Source: Panulirus ornatus (lineage: Eukaryota; Arthropoda; Malacostraca; Decapoda; Palinuridae). From it: 64,000 bases of DNA. The notes under the pieces were generated by a model. The model worked only from the letters and a program-made list of their open reading frames with translations, was not told where the DNA came from and did not search any database. Every line of letters begins with the position of its first letter. The stretch's first letter is position 1. The DNA lies in the NCBI RefSeq assembly GCF_036320965.1, contig NC_092251.1, positions 1,597,501 through 1,661,500 on the forward strand, read 5' to 3'. A program made the translations under genes and the position numbers. This document shows positions 12,846 to 23,301 of the stretch, one piece after another.

Positions 12846-13191
12846 GAAAAACATTTCTTTCACGAAAATGGAAAAAATACATTTCCTTTTGAATGACTTT
12901 GTTTACTTCTCACTTCACTCTCACAAACGGAAAGTAAAAAAACGGGGGGACCTGTTGATGGCAACACATAGGGTTTCTACTGCCGCAGAAAACAGTTCTC
13001 TAGTTAATTGGATGACAGTAATTAGTTTTCCCTGCACAATGAATATATCTGTTTGTGTCCTGGACGGAGCAGAAGGGTCAGTGGAGGCTACAGATGGCAC
13101 AGGAATATTTCTTGTTTTCTGTTTAAACGGAAAGCTTTAAGAACAGCAGAAAACATGTAATTATAGTGCTTAATTGAAGAATAAATCTTAA

Positions 13192-13510
<319 letters not shown>

Positions 13511-13566
<56 letters not shown>
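13511..13566. repeat. (TA)n microsatellite, right of inserted element
   Basis: AT array starting in the element's A-rich tail; its right flank CAGAATATAGATACGG matches the right arm. Confidence 0.95.
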
Positions 13567-13570
<4 letters not shown>

Positions 13571-13614
13571 ATATAGATACGGAGACAGAGGACTGATCAT
13601 CAGGTGTTAGTGGC

Positions 13615-13700
13615 TGACGGCCTGGCCTTGTGGTAAGAGGAATGCGGGTGTCGGGGGGATCCCAGTATGTACGTGGGTTCTAATGCTGAGGGTTTCGTAA
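13615..13700 (+). pseudogene. Degenerate tRNA-like segment (left-arm copy)
   Basis: A segment resembling an A box (TGGCCTTGTGGTAAGAGG) is followed at tRNA-like spacing by a B-box-like GGGTTCTAATGC. Stems are not well conserved. The mirror copy lies at about 20,210-20,300 in the right arm, so it predates the inverted duplication. It may be the worn head of a tRNA-derived SINE. Chance resemblance is possible. Confidence 0.3.
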
Positions 13701-13714
13701 GTCATGTGGTAATA

Positions 13715-13719
<5 letters not shown>

Positions 13720-13803
<84 letters not shown>

Positions 13804-13806
13804 GGA
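13720..13806. repeat. (GA)n array followed by a G run
   Basis: About 37 GA units and then about 12 Gs. The right arm has the matching C run plus TC array at 20,011-20,072. Confidence 0.95.
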
Positions 13807-13886
13807 GTCATCATTGAGACGGATACACAATTGGTTCCGGCTCAAAACAATTATTAATCATCTCCCCTAATAACATGGTACAACCG

Positions 13887-13923
13887 TGTGTGTGGGTGTG
13901 TGTGTGTGTGTGTGTGTGTGTGT
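13887..13923. repeat. (TG)n microsatellite (left arm)
   Basis: Mirrored by (CA)n at 19,890-19,931 in the right arm with a different unit count. Confidence 0.94.
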
Positions 13924-14387
13924 TCGCCGCAACCATCTATGACACAAGACAGGATACCCTTTATCCTACCCTTATCAGCGAGACACGTAGGATACGGTCG
14001 GCACCGGGAGACTTATCTCTTATGAGGAGCTACGAGATGTTTGTTATGCCTCTGGAGCATGAGAAGGACAAACAACACCGATATAAAGATCAAATTTAGG
14101 TAGATTAGTGAGTGGTTGTAGCCTAAAGAGGATGCTCGGAGCATAACATACACGAGAGAGATGAGAAATGAGGAGCGCGTTAGTTTGAAAGACAACACCT
14201 GCATTTCTGGCCATGAGGAATCAAATGAGCATGAAGGATTATATTACTAATGTGGGAAAAAAAGTGGCTAGTATACATGGAGCATGAGTATGATGCCTGG
14301 ATCATATAACATATGGGGCATTAGTGGTCACTTAATAGATAATGGTCGCTGTATAGAAAAAAAAAAAAAGGTACAAACATTCCTCGA

Positions 14388-14393
14388 TTTATT
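14388..14393 (-). terminator. Candidate poly(A) signal, left-arm unit
   Basis: AATAAA on the minus strand, within GCGAATAAATCGAGG, identical to the right-arm signal at 19,414-19,419. It is followed about 20 bases downstream by a T-rich tract on the transcribed-sense strand, as expected of a downstream element. Confidence 0.4.
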
Positions 14394-14488
14394 CGCAGTT
14401 CAGTACAGTAAGTCACACAACACAGACAACACCTGTATAAAAAGGAAAGGGAATATTCCTTGACCTCCCTAAGATCCTGAGCTGTCGA

Positions 14489-14770
14489 CTAGAGGAGCGA
14501 GGAAGTATGGTTAGTAGCGAAGACGTGAGATAATGTCCCCAGTATACAAGGCTCCCTAGGTACAGCAGTAACAGTGAGGGCGGGGGGCAGCGAGGAGAGC
14601 GCCAGCAGGAGGCAGCAACAGACGCAGGAGAGTCTGCTGGTCCCGCTACCACCCACCACACTCTGCAGCACCGCCGCCTGGAGGAGGAGGAGGAGGAGGA
14701 GCGGTGTGTGGTAGGGCGGCGGGCTAGTGGTGGCGGTGGTTGGGAGATCCCCTGCTGGGCTGAGGGTCAT
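14489..14770 (-). CDS. Hypothetical 93-residue frame with hydrophobic signal-like segment
   Basis: Starts at an ATG in GCATCATGACC and stays open for 93 codons. A leucine run at about residues 24-30 is followed by a hydrophobic, cysteine-rich stretch LSCVCCCLLLALSSLPPALT around residues 46-65 that looks like a signal or anchor sequence. The right-arm equivalent (from 19,041) is broken into two frames by small indels in the CTC run and a C run, so the frame is not maintained between arms. No family is recognised. It may be untranslated sequence of a spliced transcript. Confidence 0.2.
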   Translation of the reverse strand: MTLSPAGDLPTTATTSPPPYHTPLLLLLLLQAAVLQSVVGGSGTSRLSCVCCCLLLALSSLPPALTVTAVPREPCILGTLSHVFATNHTSSLL

Positions 14771-14972
14771 GATGCAGCTCGGCTGGCGCCTCCTCTGTCA
14801 GGAGGGAAACTACGCTTTAGTAAAGACGATAGTCTGGGGGAGTGGTAGATCTCCGCTTCCTGAAGAAGGAAGGCAGGCAACGCACTATCCACCCCCCTGT
14901 GTCCGAGGGATATACAGAGGTATACAAGTCGTGTCTTCGAAGCGGTGATGGGCTGGTGAGGCAGGTCCCATC

Positions 14973-14974
14973 CC
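14973..14974 (-). other. Candidate splice acceptor, left-arm unit
   Basis: On the minus strand the sequence is GTGTCCTTCACCACAG followed by GGATGGG. It mirrors the right-arm acceptor at 18,836-18,837. The pyrimidine tract is moderate. Confidence 0.3.
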
Positions 14975-15925
14975 TGTGGTGAAGGACACTGAATTATAAG
15001 GTCATGAGAGCCTGATGGGGCGCCAGGGACCCTCCGCCATGACGAAGGGAAACTGCAGTGAATGGTCGTCTTAATGATAAGCTTAATGCGTACATAACAA
15101 CACTCCGGGAGGAAGTACAACCGAACGAAATATAGAGACATACACAAAAATATAGACACACACAAAAAGGACAAAATATGTAAATCAAACAATGCTTGAT
15201 GGGGTAACCAAGCAACTTACAAGAAACGAAATGTTGCAATAACAGACTCGTTTTCCCGAAAAAAAAAAATGTTTGATGGGTAAATGCCCCCCACCACCCA
15301 CCCCTTCACACACACACTCACACAACATGTATTCTCTAAGTACATACAGATCTAATTGACCATATACGACAGTACACCAACGATAGGAGAAATGACGTAA
15401 CAATGAAACATCAACTGACGAGACTGAAAACAGTACGATAACAAGCGTACAGCTCGTTACATGATTAACTCCCTCAGGTCCAACGCCGGCTGATTCCCAC
15501 CCGCTCAAATTACCGGGGCCTTGTTACACTTTACGCAAGCGCCGACCATGTTTACATCTTATGTCATAAACTACGTTGTAACTGAGAGACAAATCCCATT
15601 ATATCTTGTAACAAAAACGATCCTGAAGAGTTCAACGCGTGTTTATCTTCAAACATTTACGAAAAAAATATTTGCATATGAAATCACGTGATAATAAAAG
15701 CTCCTAACATTCGTATATAATAAATAATACATACCTTCTACATATTCTACAGAAAACAATACGACTCAGATATTATCAATAAATATCGAGTTCAAACTAA
15801 TAATGATAAAACATAATTACTCAGCTCCACTTACTTGCGTCCCGGGCTACTGTGTTCTCTCCTTCACTGATTTTCCGCAAAAGTCGGGAAAAAAATATCT
15901 ATAATATCAACGTAATGTTTGCTTA

Positions 15926-16130
15926 CCTTGTCAAGGTCATGTAAAGATCTCGGCCCGACGTCTTGGTCCAGACGGATAGCACTGTAATACTCCGGCCTTC
16001 CGCAAACTACCTATTACAACACACTCACTTGTTACCGTCGCAATGTAAACAACTGAATGTTCGCGGCTTGTAACTGTTCTGATCACCATATCAAAGCACT
16101 TTAGGCCCTATTAGCCATTGTTACGACGTT
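15926..16130 (-). other. Candidate first exon and splice donor, left-arm unit
   Basis: Minus-strand exon-like sequence ends ...CTTGACAAG at 15,927 and is followed by GTAAGC, a good 5' splice site. An ATG lies about 14 bases before the donor, and a short upstream frame (ATG GCT AAT AGG GCC TAA) lies farther 5'. The transcription start is not determinable by eye. The mirror unit in the right arm has GTAAGT. Three intron bases next to the donor differ between arms while the exon side matches. Confidence 0.35.
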
Positions 16131-16161
16131 CACTTATGTCTTTACCGTATTCACAACGCAA

Positions 16162-16221
16162 CACTGACGCAAAACACCGTCGGGAAACACATGCTGACGT
16201 AAAACACCGTCGGGAAACACG
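16162..16221 (-). promoter_or_regulatory. 30-base direct repeat upstream of left-arm exon
   Basis: Two tandem 30-base units each contain TTTCCCGACGGTGTTTT followed by ACGTCAG or GCGTCAG, which resembles a CRE half-site. The mirror copy is at 17,585-17,644. Position just upstream of the candidate first exon suggests a promoter-proximal role, by inference only. Confidence 0.4.
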
Positions 16222-16799
16222 TGCATACACACAGACACACCAGCTACATCCTCTCTCTGCTGGTGTTCTGGGTCTACTGCCTCTTATCATTATTACCTTC
16301 TCCACCAGATGTGGACACGATGTATTCAACAAGCCTAACTATCGTACATTATGTGTACTATTGTGCAGTTGTCAAGCAGTTACCACTCTCGTTATCTTCC
16401 TAGTATCGTTACGTTTGATGTGATCATTACTCTCCTCTTCGGAGAATCTGTCGGAAATCGTCGGAACTCTCAAATAGCCGAAGGGTAATTTTGAGGTTTT
16501 TTTGTTCGCCCGCGTGGACCTGTGTCACACGCACTACCAATCACTTTCCTTACCCACACACTAATTCAAAGAAAACGTTATCAGAGCAGACGACAACTTG
16601 CTGGGTGTGCCAGTTGTCACCGTACGGTCGTTGAGGTAGTGTTTAGAGTAGTTACCAGATATCATGTTCATGCTAGACGGGTTATCATACAAGTCTGGGA
16701 GAGTATGATATCCTCAGATAATGACCTGTTAAGACTTATGATCAGAGGTCTAACCACCCGATGACACGAATGACGTGTTTTGAAAGCGTCTTTTATTCT

Positions 16800-16822
16800 C
16801 ACACACACACACACACACACAC
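16800..16822. repeat. (CA)n microsatellite
   Basis: About 11 CA units in the spacer. Confidence 0.9.
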
Positions 16823-16932
16823 CAGTAACATGACCTTATATAACAATTCATACCTCTCTACCCCTGACCTTAAACACACCTGCGTCCTTGTGTTCATACA
16901 TTCTAACTTGATTAGACAAAAAAGAATTAAAT

Positions 16933-17141
<209 letters not shown>

Positions 17142-17200
<59 letters not shown>
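17142..17200. repeat. (TA)n microsatellite at inner edge of right arm
   Basis: AT array ending exactly where inverted-repeat homology starts (CCCAGCAAG at 17,201). Confidence 0.95.
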
Positions 17201-17202
<2 letters not shown>

Positions 17203-17584
17203 CAGCAAGTTGTCGTCTGCTCTGATAACGTTTTCTTTGAATTAGTGTGTGGGTAAGGAAAGTGATTGGTAGTGCGTGTGACACAGGTCCACGCGGGCGA
17301 ACAAAAAAACCTCAAAATTGCCCTTCGGCTATTTGAGAGTTCCGACGATTTCCGACAGATTCTCCGAAGAGGAGAGTAATGATCACATCAAACGTAACGA
17401 TACTAGGAAGATAACGAGAGTGGTAACTGCTTGACAACTGCACTATAGTACACATAATGTACGATAGTTAGGCTTGTTGAATACATCGTGTCCACATCTG
17501 GTGGAGAAGGTAATAATGATAAGAGGCAGTAGACCCAGAACACCAGCAGAGAGAGGATGTAGCTGGTGTGTCTGTGTGTATGCA

Positions 17585-17644
17585 CGTGTTTCCCGACGGT
17601 GTTTTACGTCAGCATGTGTTTCCCGACGGTGTTTTGCGTCAGTG
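17585..17644 (+). promoter_or_regulatory. 30-base direct repeat upstream of right-arm exon
   Basis: Two tandem 30-base units with TTTCCCGACGGTGTTTT and then ACGTCAG or GCGTCAG. It lies about 235 bases before the candidate splice donor at 17,880. CRE-like character is inference. Confidence 0.4.
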
Positions 17645-17669
17645 TTGCGTTGTGAATACGGTAAAGACA

Positions 17670-17881
17670 TAAGTGAACGTCGTAACAATGGCTAATAGGG
17701 CCTAAAGTGCTTTGATATGGTGATCAGAACAGTTACAAGCCGCGAACATTCAGTTGTTTACATTGCGACGGTAACAAGTGAGTGTGTTGTAATAGGTAGT
17801 TTGCGGAAGGCCGGAGTATTACAGTGCTATCCGTCTGGACCAAGACGTCGGGCCGAGATCTTTACATGACCTTGACAAGGT
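17670..17881 (+). other. Candidate first exon and consensus splice donor, right-arm unit
   Basis: Exon-like sequence ends CTTGACAAG at 17,879 and is followed by GTAAGTGAAA, a full consensus 5' splice site. ATG at 17,866-17,868 would give MTLT with the next codon split by the intron; an earlier ATG near 17,687 opens a five-codon frame only. The 5' limit is a guess. The unit points away from the palindrome centre, mirroring the left arm, so the two form a head-to-head pair. Confidence 0.4.
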
Positions 17882-18835
17882 AAGTGAAAATTACGTTGAT
17901 ATTATAGATATTTTTTTCCCGACTTTTGCGGAAAATCAGTGAAGGAGAGAACACAGTAGCCCGGGACGCAAGTAAGTGGAGCTGAGTGATTATGTTTTAT
18001 CATTATTAGTTTGAACTCGATATTTATTGATAATATCTGAGTCGTATTGTTTTCTGTAGAATATGTAGAAGGTATGTATTATTTATTATATACGAATGTT
18101 AGGAGCTTTTATTATCACGTGATTTCATATGCAAATATTTTTTTCGTAAATGTTTGAAGATAAACACGCGTTGAACTCTTCAGGATCGTTTTTGTTACAA
18201 GATATAATGGGATTTATCTCTCAGTTACAACGTAGTTTATGACATAAGATGTAAACATGGTCGGCGCTTGCGTAAAGTGTAACAAGGCCCCGGTAATTTG
18301 AGCGGGTGAGAATCAGCCGGCGTTGGACCTGAGGGAGTTAATCATGTAACGAGCTGTACGCTTGTTATCGTACTGTTTTCAGTCTCGTCAGTTGATGTTT
18401 CATTGTTACGTCATTTCTCCTATCGTTGGTGTACTGTCGTATATGGTCAATTAGATCTGTATGTACTTAGAGAATACATGTTGTGTGAGTGTGTGTGTGA
18501 AGGGGTGGGTGGTGGGGGGCATTTACCCATCAAACATTTTTTTTTTTTTTCGGGAAAACGAGTCTGTTATTGCAACATTTCGTTTCTTGTAAGTTGCTTG
18601 GTTACCCCATCAAGCATTGTTTGATTTACATATTTTGTCCTTTTTGTGTGTGTGTCTATATTTTTGTGTATGTCTCTATATTTCGTTCGGTTGTACTTCC
18701 TCCCGGAGTGTTGTTATGTACGCATTAAGCTTATCATTAAGACGACCATTCACTGCAGTTTCCCTTCGTCATGGCGGAGGGTCCCTGGCGCCCCATCAGG
18801 CTCTCATGACCTTATAATTCAGTGTCCTTCACCAC

Positions 18836-19430
18836 AGGGATGGGACCTGCCTCACCAGCCCATCATCGCTTCGAAGACACGACTTGTATACCTCTGTATA
18901 TCCCTCGGACACAGGGGGGTGTATAGTGCGTTGCCTGCCTTCCTCCTTCAGGAAGCGGAGATCTACCACTCCCCCAGACTATCGTCTTTACTAAAGCGTA
19001 GTTTCCCTCCTGACAGAGGAGGCGCCAGCCGAGCTGCATCATGACCCTCAGCCCAGCAGGGGATCTCCAACCACCGCCACCACTAGCCCGCCGCCCTACC
19101 ACACACCGCTCCTCCTCCTCCTCTTCCAGGCGGCGGTGCTGCAGAGTGTGGTGGGTGGTAGCGGGACCAGCAGACTCTCCTGCGTCTGTTGCTGCCTCCT
19201 GCTGGCGCTCTCCTCGCTGCCCCCCGCCCTCACTGTTACTGCTGTACCTAGGGAGCCTTGTATACTGGGGACATTATCTCACGTCTTCGCTACTAACCAT
19301 ACTTCCTCGCTCCTCTAGTCGACAGCTCAGGATCTTAGGGAGGTCAAGGAATATTCCCTTTCCTTTTTATACAGGTGTTGTCTGTGTTGTGTGACTTACT
19401 GTACTGAACTGCGAATAAATCGAGGAATGT
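18836..19430 (+). other. Candidate terminal exon, right-arm unit
   Basis: An acceptor GTGTCCTTCACCACAG ends at 18,837. If joined to the donor at 17,879 in phase, the frame continues for about 50 more codons and then stops. It would carry a basic FRKRRS stretch near its end, has no signal peptide, and resembles no family I know. The left arm keeps the same frame, but with amino-acid changes and no silent ones among those I counted, which does not suggest selection. A poly(A) signal follows at 19,414. The transcript may be non-coding. Confidence 0.25.
19414..19419 (+). terminator. Candidate poly(A) signal, right-arm unit
   Basis: AATAAA in GCGAATAAATCGAGG, followed about 20 bases later by a run of 13 Ts that could serve as a downstream element. 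Mirrored at 14,388-14,393. Confidence 0.4.
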
Positions 19431-19886
19431 TTGTACCTTTTTTTTTTTTTCTATACAGCGACCATTATCTATTAAGTGACCACTAATGCCCCATATGTTA
19501 TATGATCCAGGCATCATACTCATGCTCCATGTATACTAGCCACTTTTTTTCCCACATTAGTAATATAATCCTTCATGCTCATTTGATTCCTCATGGCCAG
19601 AAATGCAGGTGTTGTCTTTCAAATTAACTAACGCGCTCCTCATTTCTCATCTCTCTCGTGTATGTTATGCTCCGAGCATCCTCTTTAGGCTACAACCACT
19701 CACTAATCTACCTAAATTTGATCTTTATATCGGTGTTGTTTGTCCTTCTCATGCTCCAGAGGCCTAACAAACATCTCGTAGCTCCTCATAAGAGATAAGT
19801 CTCCCGGTACCGACCGTATCCTACGTGTCTCGCTGATAAGGGTAGGATAAAGGGTATCCTGTCTTGTGTCATAGATGGTTGCGGCG

Positions 19887-19889
<3 letters not shown>

Positions 19890-19923
<34 letters not shown>

Positions 19924-19931
19924 ACACACAC
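19890..19931. repeat. (CA)n microsatellite (right arm)
   Basis: About 19 CA units; partner of the TG array at 13,887. Confidence 0.94.
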
Positions 19932-20010
19932 GGTTGTACCATGTTATTAGGGGAGATGATTAATAATTGTTTTGAGCCGGAACCAATTGTGTATCCGTCT
20001 CAATGATGAC

Positions 20011-20011
20011 T

Positions 20012-20072
<61 letters not shown>
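20011..20072. repeat. C run and (TC)n array (right arm)
   Basis: C run followed by TC units; partner of the GA/G array at 13,720-13,806. Confidence 0.94.
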
Positions 20073-20075
<3 letters not shown>

Positions 20076-20205
20076 ATGGAGAAATTGGAGAGAGAACATA
20101 TAATTTAAGAGAGAGAGAGAGAGAGAGGGAGGTTCAGACGTAGACCGAAACCGGGGAAAGAGAGGGAGAAAAGCGATGACGTGTGGAACCTATAAATTCC
20201 ACAAA
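20073..20205. other. Right-arm-specific segment
   Basis: About 130 bases, including a GA array (20,109-20,127), GTTCAGACGTAGACCGAAAC and the short palindrome GGAACCTATAAATTCC, with no counterpart in the left arm. There the GA array meets the shared flank GTCATGTGGT almost directly. Either an insertion here or a deletion in the left arm mediated by the GA/TC tract. Confidence 0.7.
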
Positions 20206-20340
20206 ACTCACCCTAACACCACATGACTTACGAAACCCTCAGCATTAGAACCCATGTACACACCCGCATTCCTCTTACCATAAAGCCAGGCCGTCAGCCA
20301 CTAACACCTGATGATCAGTCCTCGGTCTCCGTATCTATAT

Positions 20341-20344
<4 letters not shown>

Positions 20345-20434
<90 letters not shown>
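20345..20434. repeat. (TA)n microsatellite, unoccupied site
   Basis: Single uninterrupted AT array of about 45 units between the same flanks that in the left arm enclose (TA)n, dispersed element, (TA)n. Confidence 0.96.
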
Positions 20435-20436
<2 letters not shown>

Positions 20437-20794
20437 TTAAGACTTATTCTTCAAGTAAGCACTATAATTACATGTTTTCAGCTATTCTTAAAGCTTTCCG
20501 TTTAAACAGAAAACAAGAAATATTCCTGCGTCTCTCCTGTGCCATCTGTAGCCTCCACTGAACCTTCTACTCCGTCCAGGACACAAACAGATATATTCAT
20601 TGTGCAGGGAAAACTAATTACTGTCATCCAATTAACTAGAGAACTGTTTTCTGCGGCAGTAGAAACCCTATGTGTTGCCATCAACAGGTCCACCCGTCTT
20701 TTTACTTTCCGTTTGTGAGAGTGAAGTGAGAAGTAGACAGTCATTCAAAAGGAAATGTATTTTTCCCATTTTCGTGAAAGAAATGTTTTTCATT

Positions 20795-20951
20795 GTCTAT
20801 ACCGGTTATATCCGAACAGACGCACATAGCCAGCTGATAGCGTTTTACCGAACCTAACTGTACAACGCGGAGGTATATGAATACGAATAAAGTGCAAATG
20901 AACGCGCACCTTCATAGAACATGCGTCTGTTCGGAAATAACCGGTATAGAC
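20795..20951. mobile_element. Terminal-inverted-repeat element (MITE-like)
   Basis: A 157-base element has terminal inverted repeats of 29 bases: left 20,795-20,823 beginning GTCTATACCGGTTATATCCG, right 20,923-20,951 as its reverse complement with one mismatch. The interior has no coding capacity. I see no obvious target duplication outside the repeats; a TA could be absorbed within the symmetric TATA near each end. The element starts about 4 bases outside the right arm of the giant inverted repeat. Superfamily is not assignable by eye. Confidence 0.85.
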
Positions 20952-21024
20952 CCCGTTGCTCACCATTGTGAGACGAAGGGTATTCGAGTACTTAGTATTC
21001 GAATAGTTGTTTCTTATTATACAG

Positions 21025-21093
21025 TCCCATAGCCTAGCGGTTAGCATACCTGCCTCTTGCACAGGGGTCCCGGGTTCGATCCTGGCTGTTGGA
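21025..21093 (+). pseudogene. tRNA-like sequence (probable tRNA-derived SINE head)
   Basis: A tRNA-sized segment has a good D-arm/A box (TAGCCTAGCGGTTAGCATAC), a foldable anticodon arm (CCTG...CAGG) with loop CTCTTGC, and a B box GGTTCGATCC. The overall pattern is closest to a tRNA-Glu-type backbone from memory. The T stem has mismatches (G-G and C-C) and the acceptor stem does not pair well, so it is probably not a functional tRNA. It is followed within about 12 bases by (TA)n, as expected of a tRNA-derived SINE with a simple-repeat tail. Pol III internal promoter elements look intact. Confidence 0.65.
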
Positions 21094-21101
21094 GGTTTGT
21101 A

Positions 21102-21103
<2 letters not shown>

Positions 21104-21142
<39 letters not shown>
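21104..21142. repeat. (TA)n microsatellite
   Basis: About 20 units just after the tRNA-like segment. Confidence 0.93.
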
Positions 21143-21144
<2 letters not shown>

Positions 21145-21529
21145 GGCGAGTGTTGAATGCACAAGGAATATTAGTATTAATACAGACAGCAGTTGATGTG
21201 GTGATACAAACATAAGTCGCTATAACAGTACTAAAAACAATCATAAAGATGATATTGGATGCAGTCGTGAGGTTAGTGCAGCAGCTGGAGTAATAGTTTA
21301 TTCTAGCGTCAACATCAGCAGCAGTTGTACCTGCAGGTATCGTAACAGCTGAAGCAGCAGGTTTGTTACTGCTGAAGCTGCAGGTGTCTCGTAACAGTTA
21401 CAACAAGCCGTGGTCATAGCTGTTGTTTACGTGATATTAATAGTAGGTAGCAGGAGGATCAGGAGTTGTAGCTGGGAAATTACTATGAACAATAATTGTT
21501 GTAAAAACAATGAGAGTGGAAGTGGTGAT

Positions 21530-22320
21530 GAGAGAAGCAGTAATGTGAGTGAGTGCGAGTTGGCGATGACTATGGGAGTGAGTCAAGGTTACATGATGTC
21601 ACCTCGGTTGTGACGTTGCGTCACCTCGGTTGTTACGTGATGTCACCTCGGTTGTTTCTTGACGCTACCTTGGTTGTTACGTGATGTCACTTCGGTTGTA
21701 TAATGTTTTTATAGATGAAACATGATGCGGGATGAGGGTCGGGTGGGGTGACTGGAGAGGCAGGATGGATGTTGTCGCAGTTGATGTACGCTGATGATGC
21801 TGTCATGTCTGGTAAGGGTAGCGGAAGGGCTGGACGGAGGTGTGGGCTGCTGATATACGTAGGAAGAGGAGGCTGAATGTAAATGCGAATGAAGGTAAGA
21901 CGCAAGTTTTTGGAAGAGAGAAGGACAGCAGAGAGAACTGTTTCAAGAGTAGAAAAACTGTAGTTGTAGATGAATTTGGATGTTTGTATGTGAAGTTCAG
22001 GAATGATGGCAGGAGGAAGGCTGAATACGAACGCACAGTTGTACAACACAGAAAATATTGAGGTATACATTGAAGGCTCTGGTGAGCGGGCTGTGTGGAG
22101 TTCTCTAAACTTTTACATGTAAATGTGAAACCCAAGTTTGTATAAGTCAGGTAAACTATAGAAATTAAAGCAGTAGACAATACGCAGCATGACTGGAATA
22201 AAGGCTGAAGATGCGAGATGGTTGTGTGGTATGAAGAGATCATTAGAGAGTCAAGTGGATGATAGTGTGTTAACATGACATGACCAGGAAAAAGGTACAG
22301 CAGGTGGTAGGTTGGTCAAG
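21530..22320 (+). mobile_element. Decayed non-LTR retrotransposon, reverse-transcriptase region
   Basis: Translated pieces match the order of a LINE reverse-transcriptase domain: GVSQGYMMSPRL at 21,575-21,610 (family pattern GVRQGCVMSPxLFN), LYNVFIDE at 21,696-21,719, then the catalytic YADD within LSQLMYADDAV (codons at 21,787-21,798), then RRKRRLNVNANEGKTQVFGR from about 21,864 (family pattern RKLKVNVxKSKVM). Weaker downstream similarity extends to about 22,320. The pieces lie in different frames, and a tandem duplication splits the first motif from the second, so the copy is dead. A fragment of what looks like the same family's C-terminus lies at 42,810-43,220 on the minus strand. Confidence 0.8.
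21590..21700. repeat. Minisatellite of about 22 bases inside the reverse-transcriptase fragment
   Basis: Five imperfect tandem units contain GTGATGTCACCTCGGTTGTT. The first unit is the codons for GYMMSPRL of the conserved GVRQGCVMSP motif, and the reverse-transcriptase similarity resumes straight after the last unit. The repeat therefore grew from the element's own coding DNA. Confidence 0.8.
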
Positions 22321-22329
22321 ACGATGGGC

Positions 22330-23185
22330 AATGGTGCCGCACATAGCAGAGAACTGTACTGTCACACACACTCATAGAGACCCAGTCTCTAGACCTTTAT
22401 TATGCATTCCTCATCCTCTTCTGCGCCATCGCCTACAAGGTGGAGACTAATGCACGCGACTAGCAGCTGCTTCCCATAGTTTCTGTGTGGAGTGCAGCTA
22501 CATGAGGGTTGACCTTTATGAAACTCTTCCTCGTATAACGATGCAGATCTTTATCTTTCCTTTAACCTTCCCACCTTTACTAGTCTGGTGTACAAACACC
22601 TGCGGATTTCAAGTTAACATTTATTCTATCATACATTTGATTCACCTTTTATCCGAGAAGCCATAAATTGGGTATGCTTTTTCTCTTGACGTGTCGTCCA
22701 CTGTATAAAAAAAATCACTAAAAAGTTCAGCATTTCCTGTTTTATCTTTTAATCTGTGAAGGTCAAGCATTTTTGATTACGTACATTTCAATGTAAATGT
22801 CACTGATAAGAGGAATGTAAAAAATTTTACAACTTCCTTGTTGATTGAAATTTTTTGTTTTGTTTTGAGCAATGCTCACCACAAATCATCAACAATTCAA
22901 CAACTTTTTCCCAAATACCGAACGAGTTTGTTATCCATATACAGCTCTGACGCCCAACGATAACATACCCATAAACATTTGTGTATATTTTTTGTTGTCA
23001 TGTAAATTCCTGTGTACTTTTCATGTTTTATTCATACCTGTTGTATATGTGCGCCGGCTTCATACACCGTACACTTATCAGATACACGTAATATCAAAAG
23101 ATTTGTCACCAATATGAAAGAAGGTCATAGATAGATAATGATATCAATAATGATACAAATAGAAATAGATAAGGACTTGATCTTA
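22330..23185. other. No gene seen
   Basis: Unique sequence without a supported feature. Confidence 0.5.
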
Positions 23186-23190
23186 GTGAG

Positions 23191-23301
<111 letters not shown>

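Larger units (their letters stand above)
17201..20791 (-). repeat. Right arm of giant inverted repeat
   Basis: This 3.59 kb arm is the reverse complement of 12,846-16,605. It keeps unbroken homology across unique sequence, including the candidate exon, the GC-rich block at 18,840-19,320 and the flanks of each microsatellite. It differs by microsatellite lengths, about 1-2% substitutions, absence of the element at 13,360-13,510, and an extra segment at 20,073-20,205. The outer end (GAAATGTTTTTC) falls next to a terminal-repeat element starting at 20,795. Confidence 0.95.

Noticed and set aside
18617..19044. 132-residue frame open in both arms of the inverted repeat
   Set aside because: Differences between arms change amino acids with no excess of silent changes, and no domain is recognisable. 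Retention is expected from recent duplication alone.
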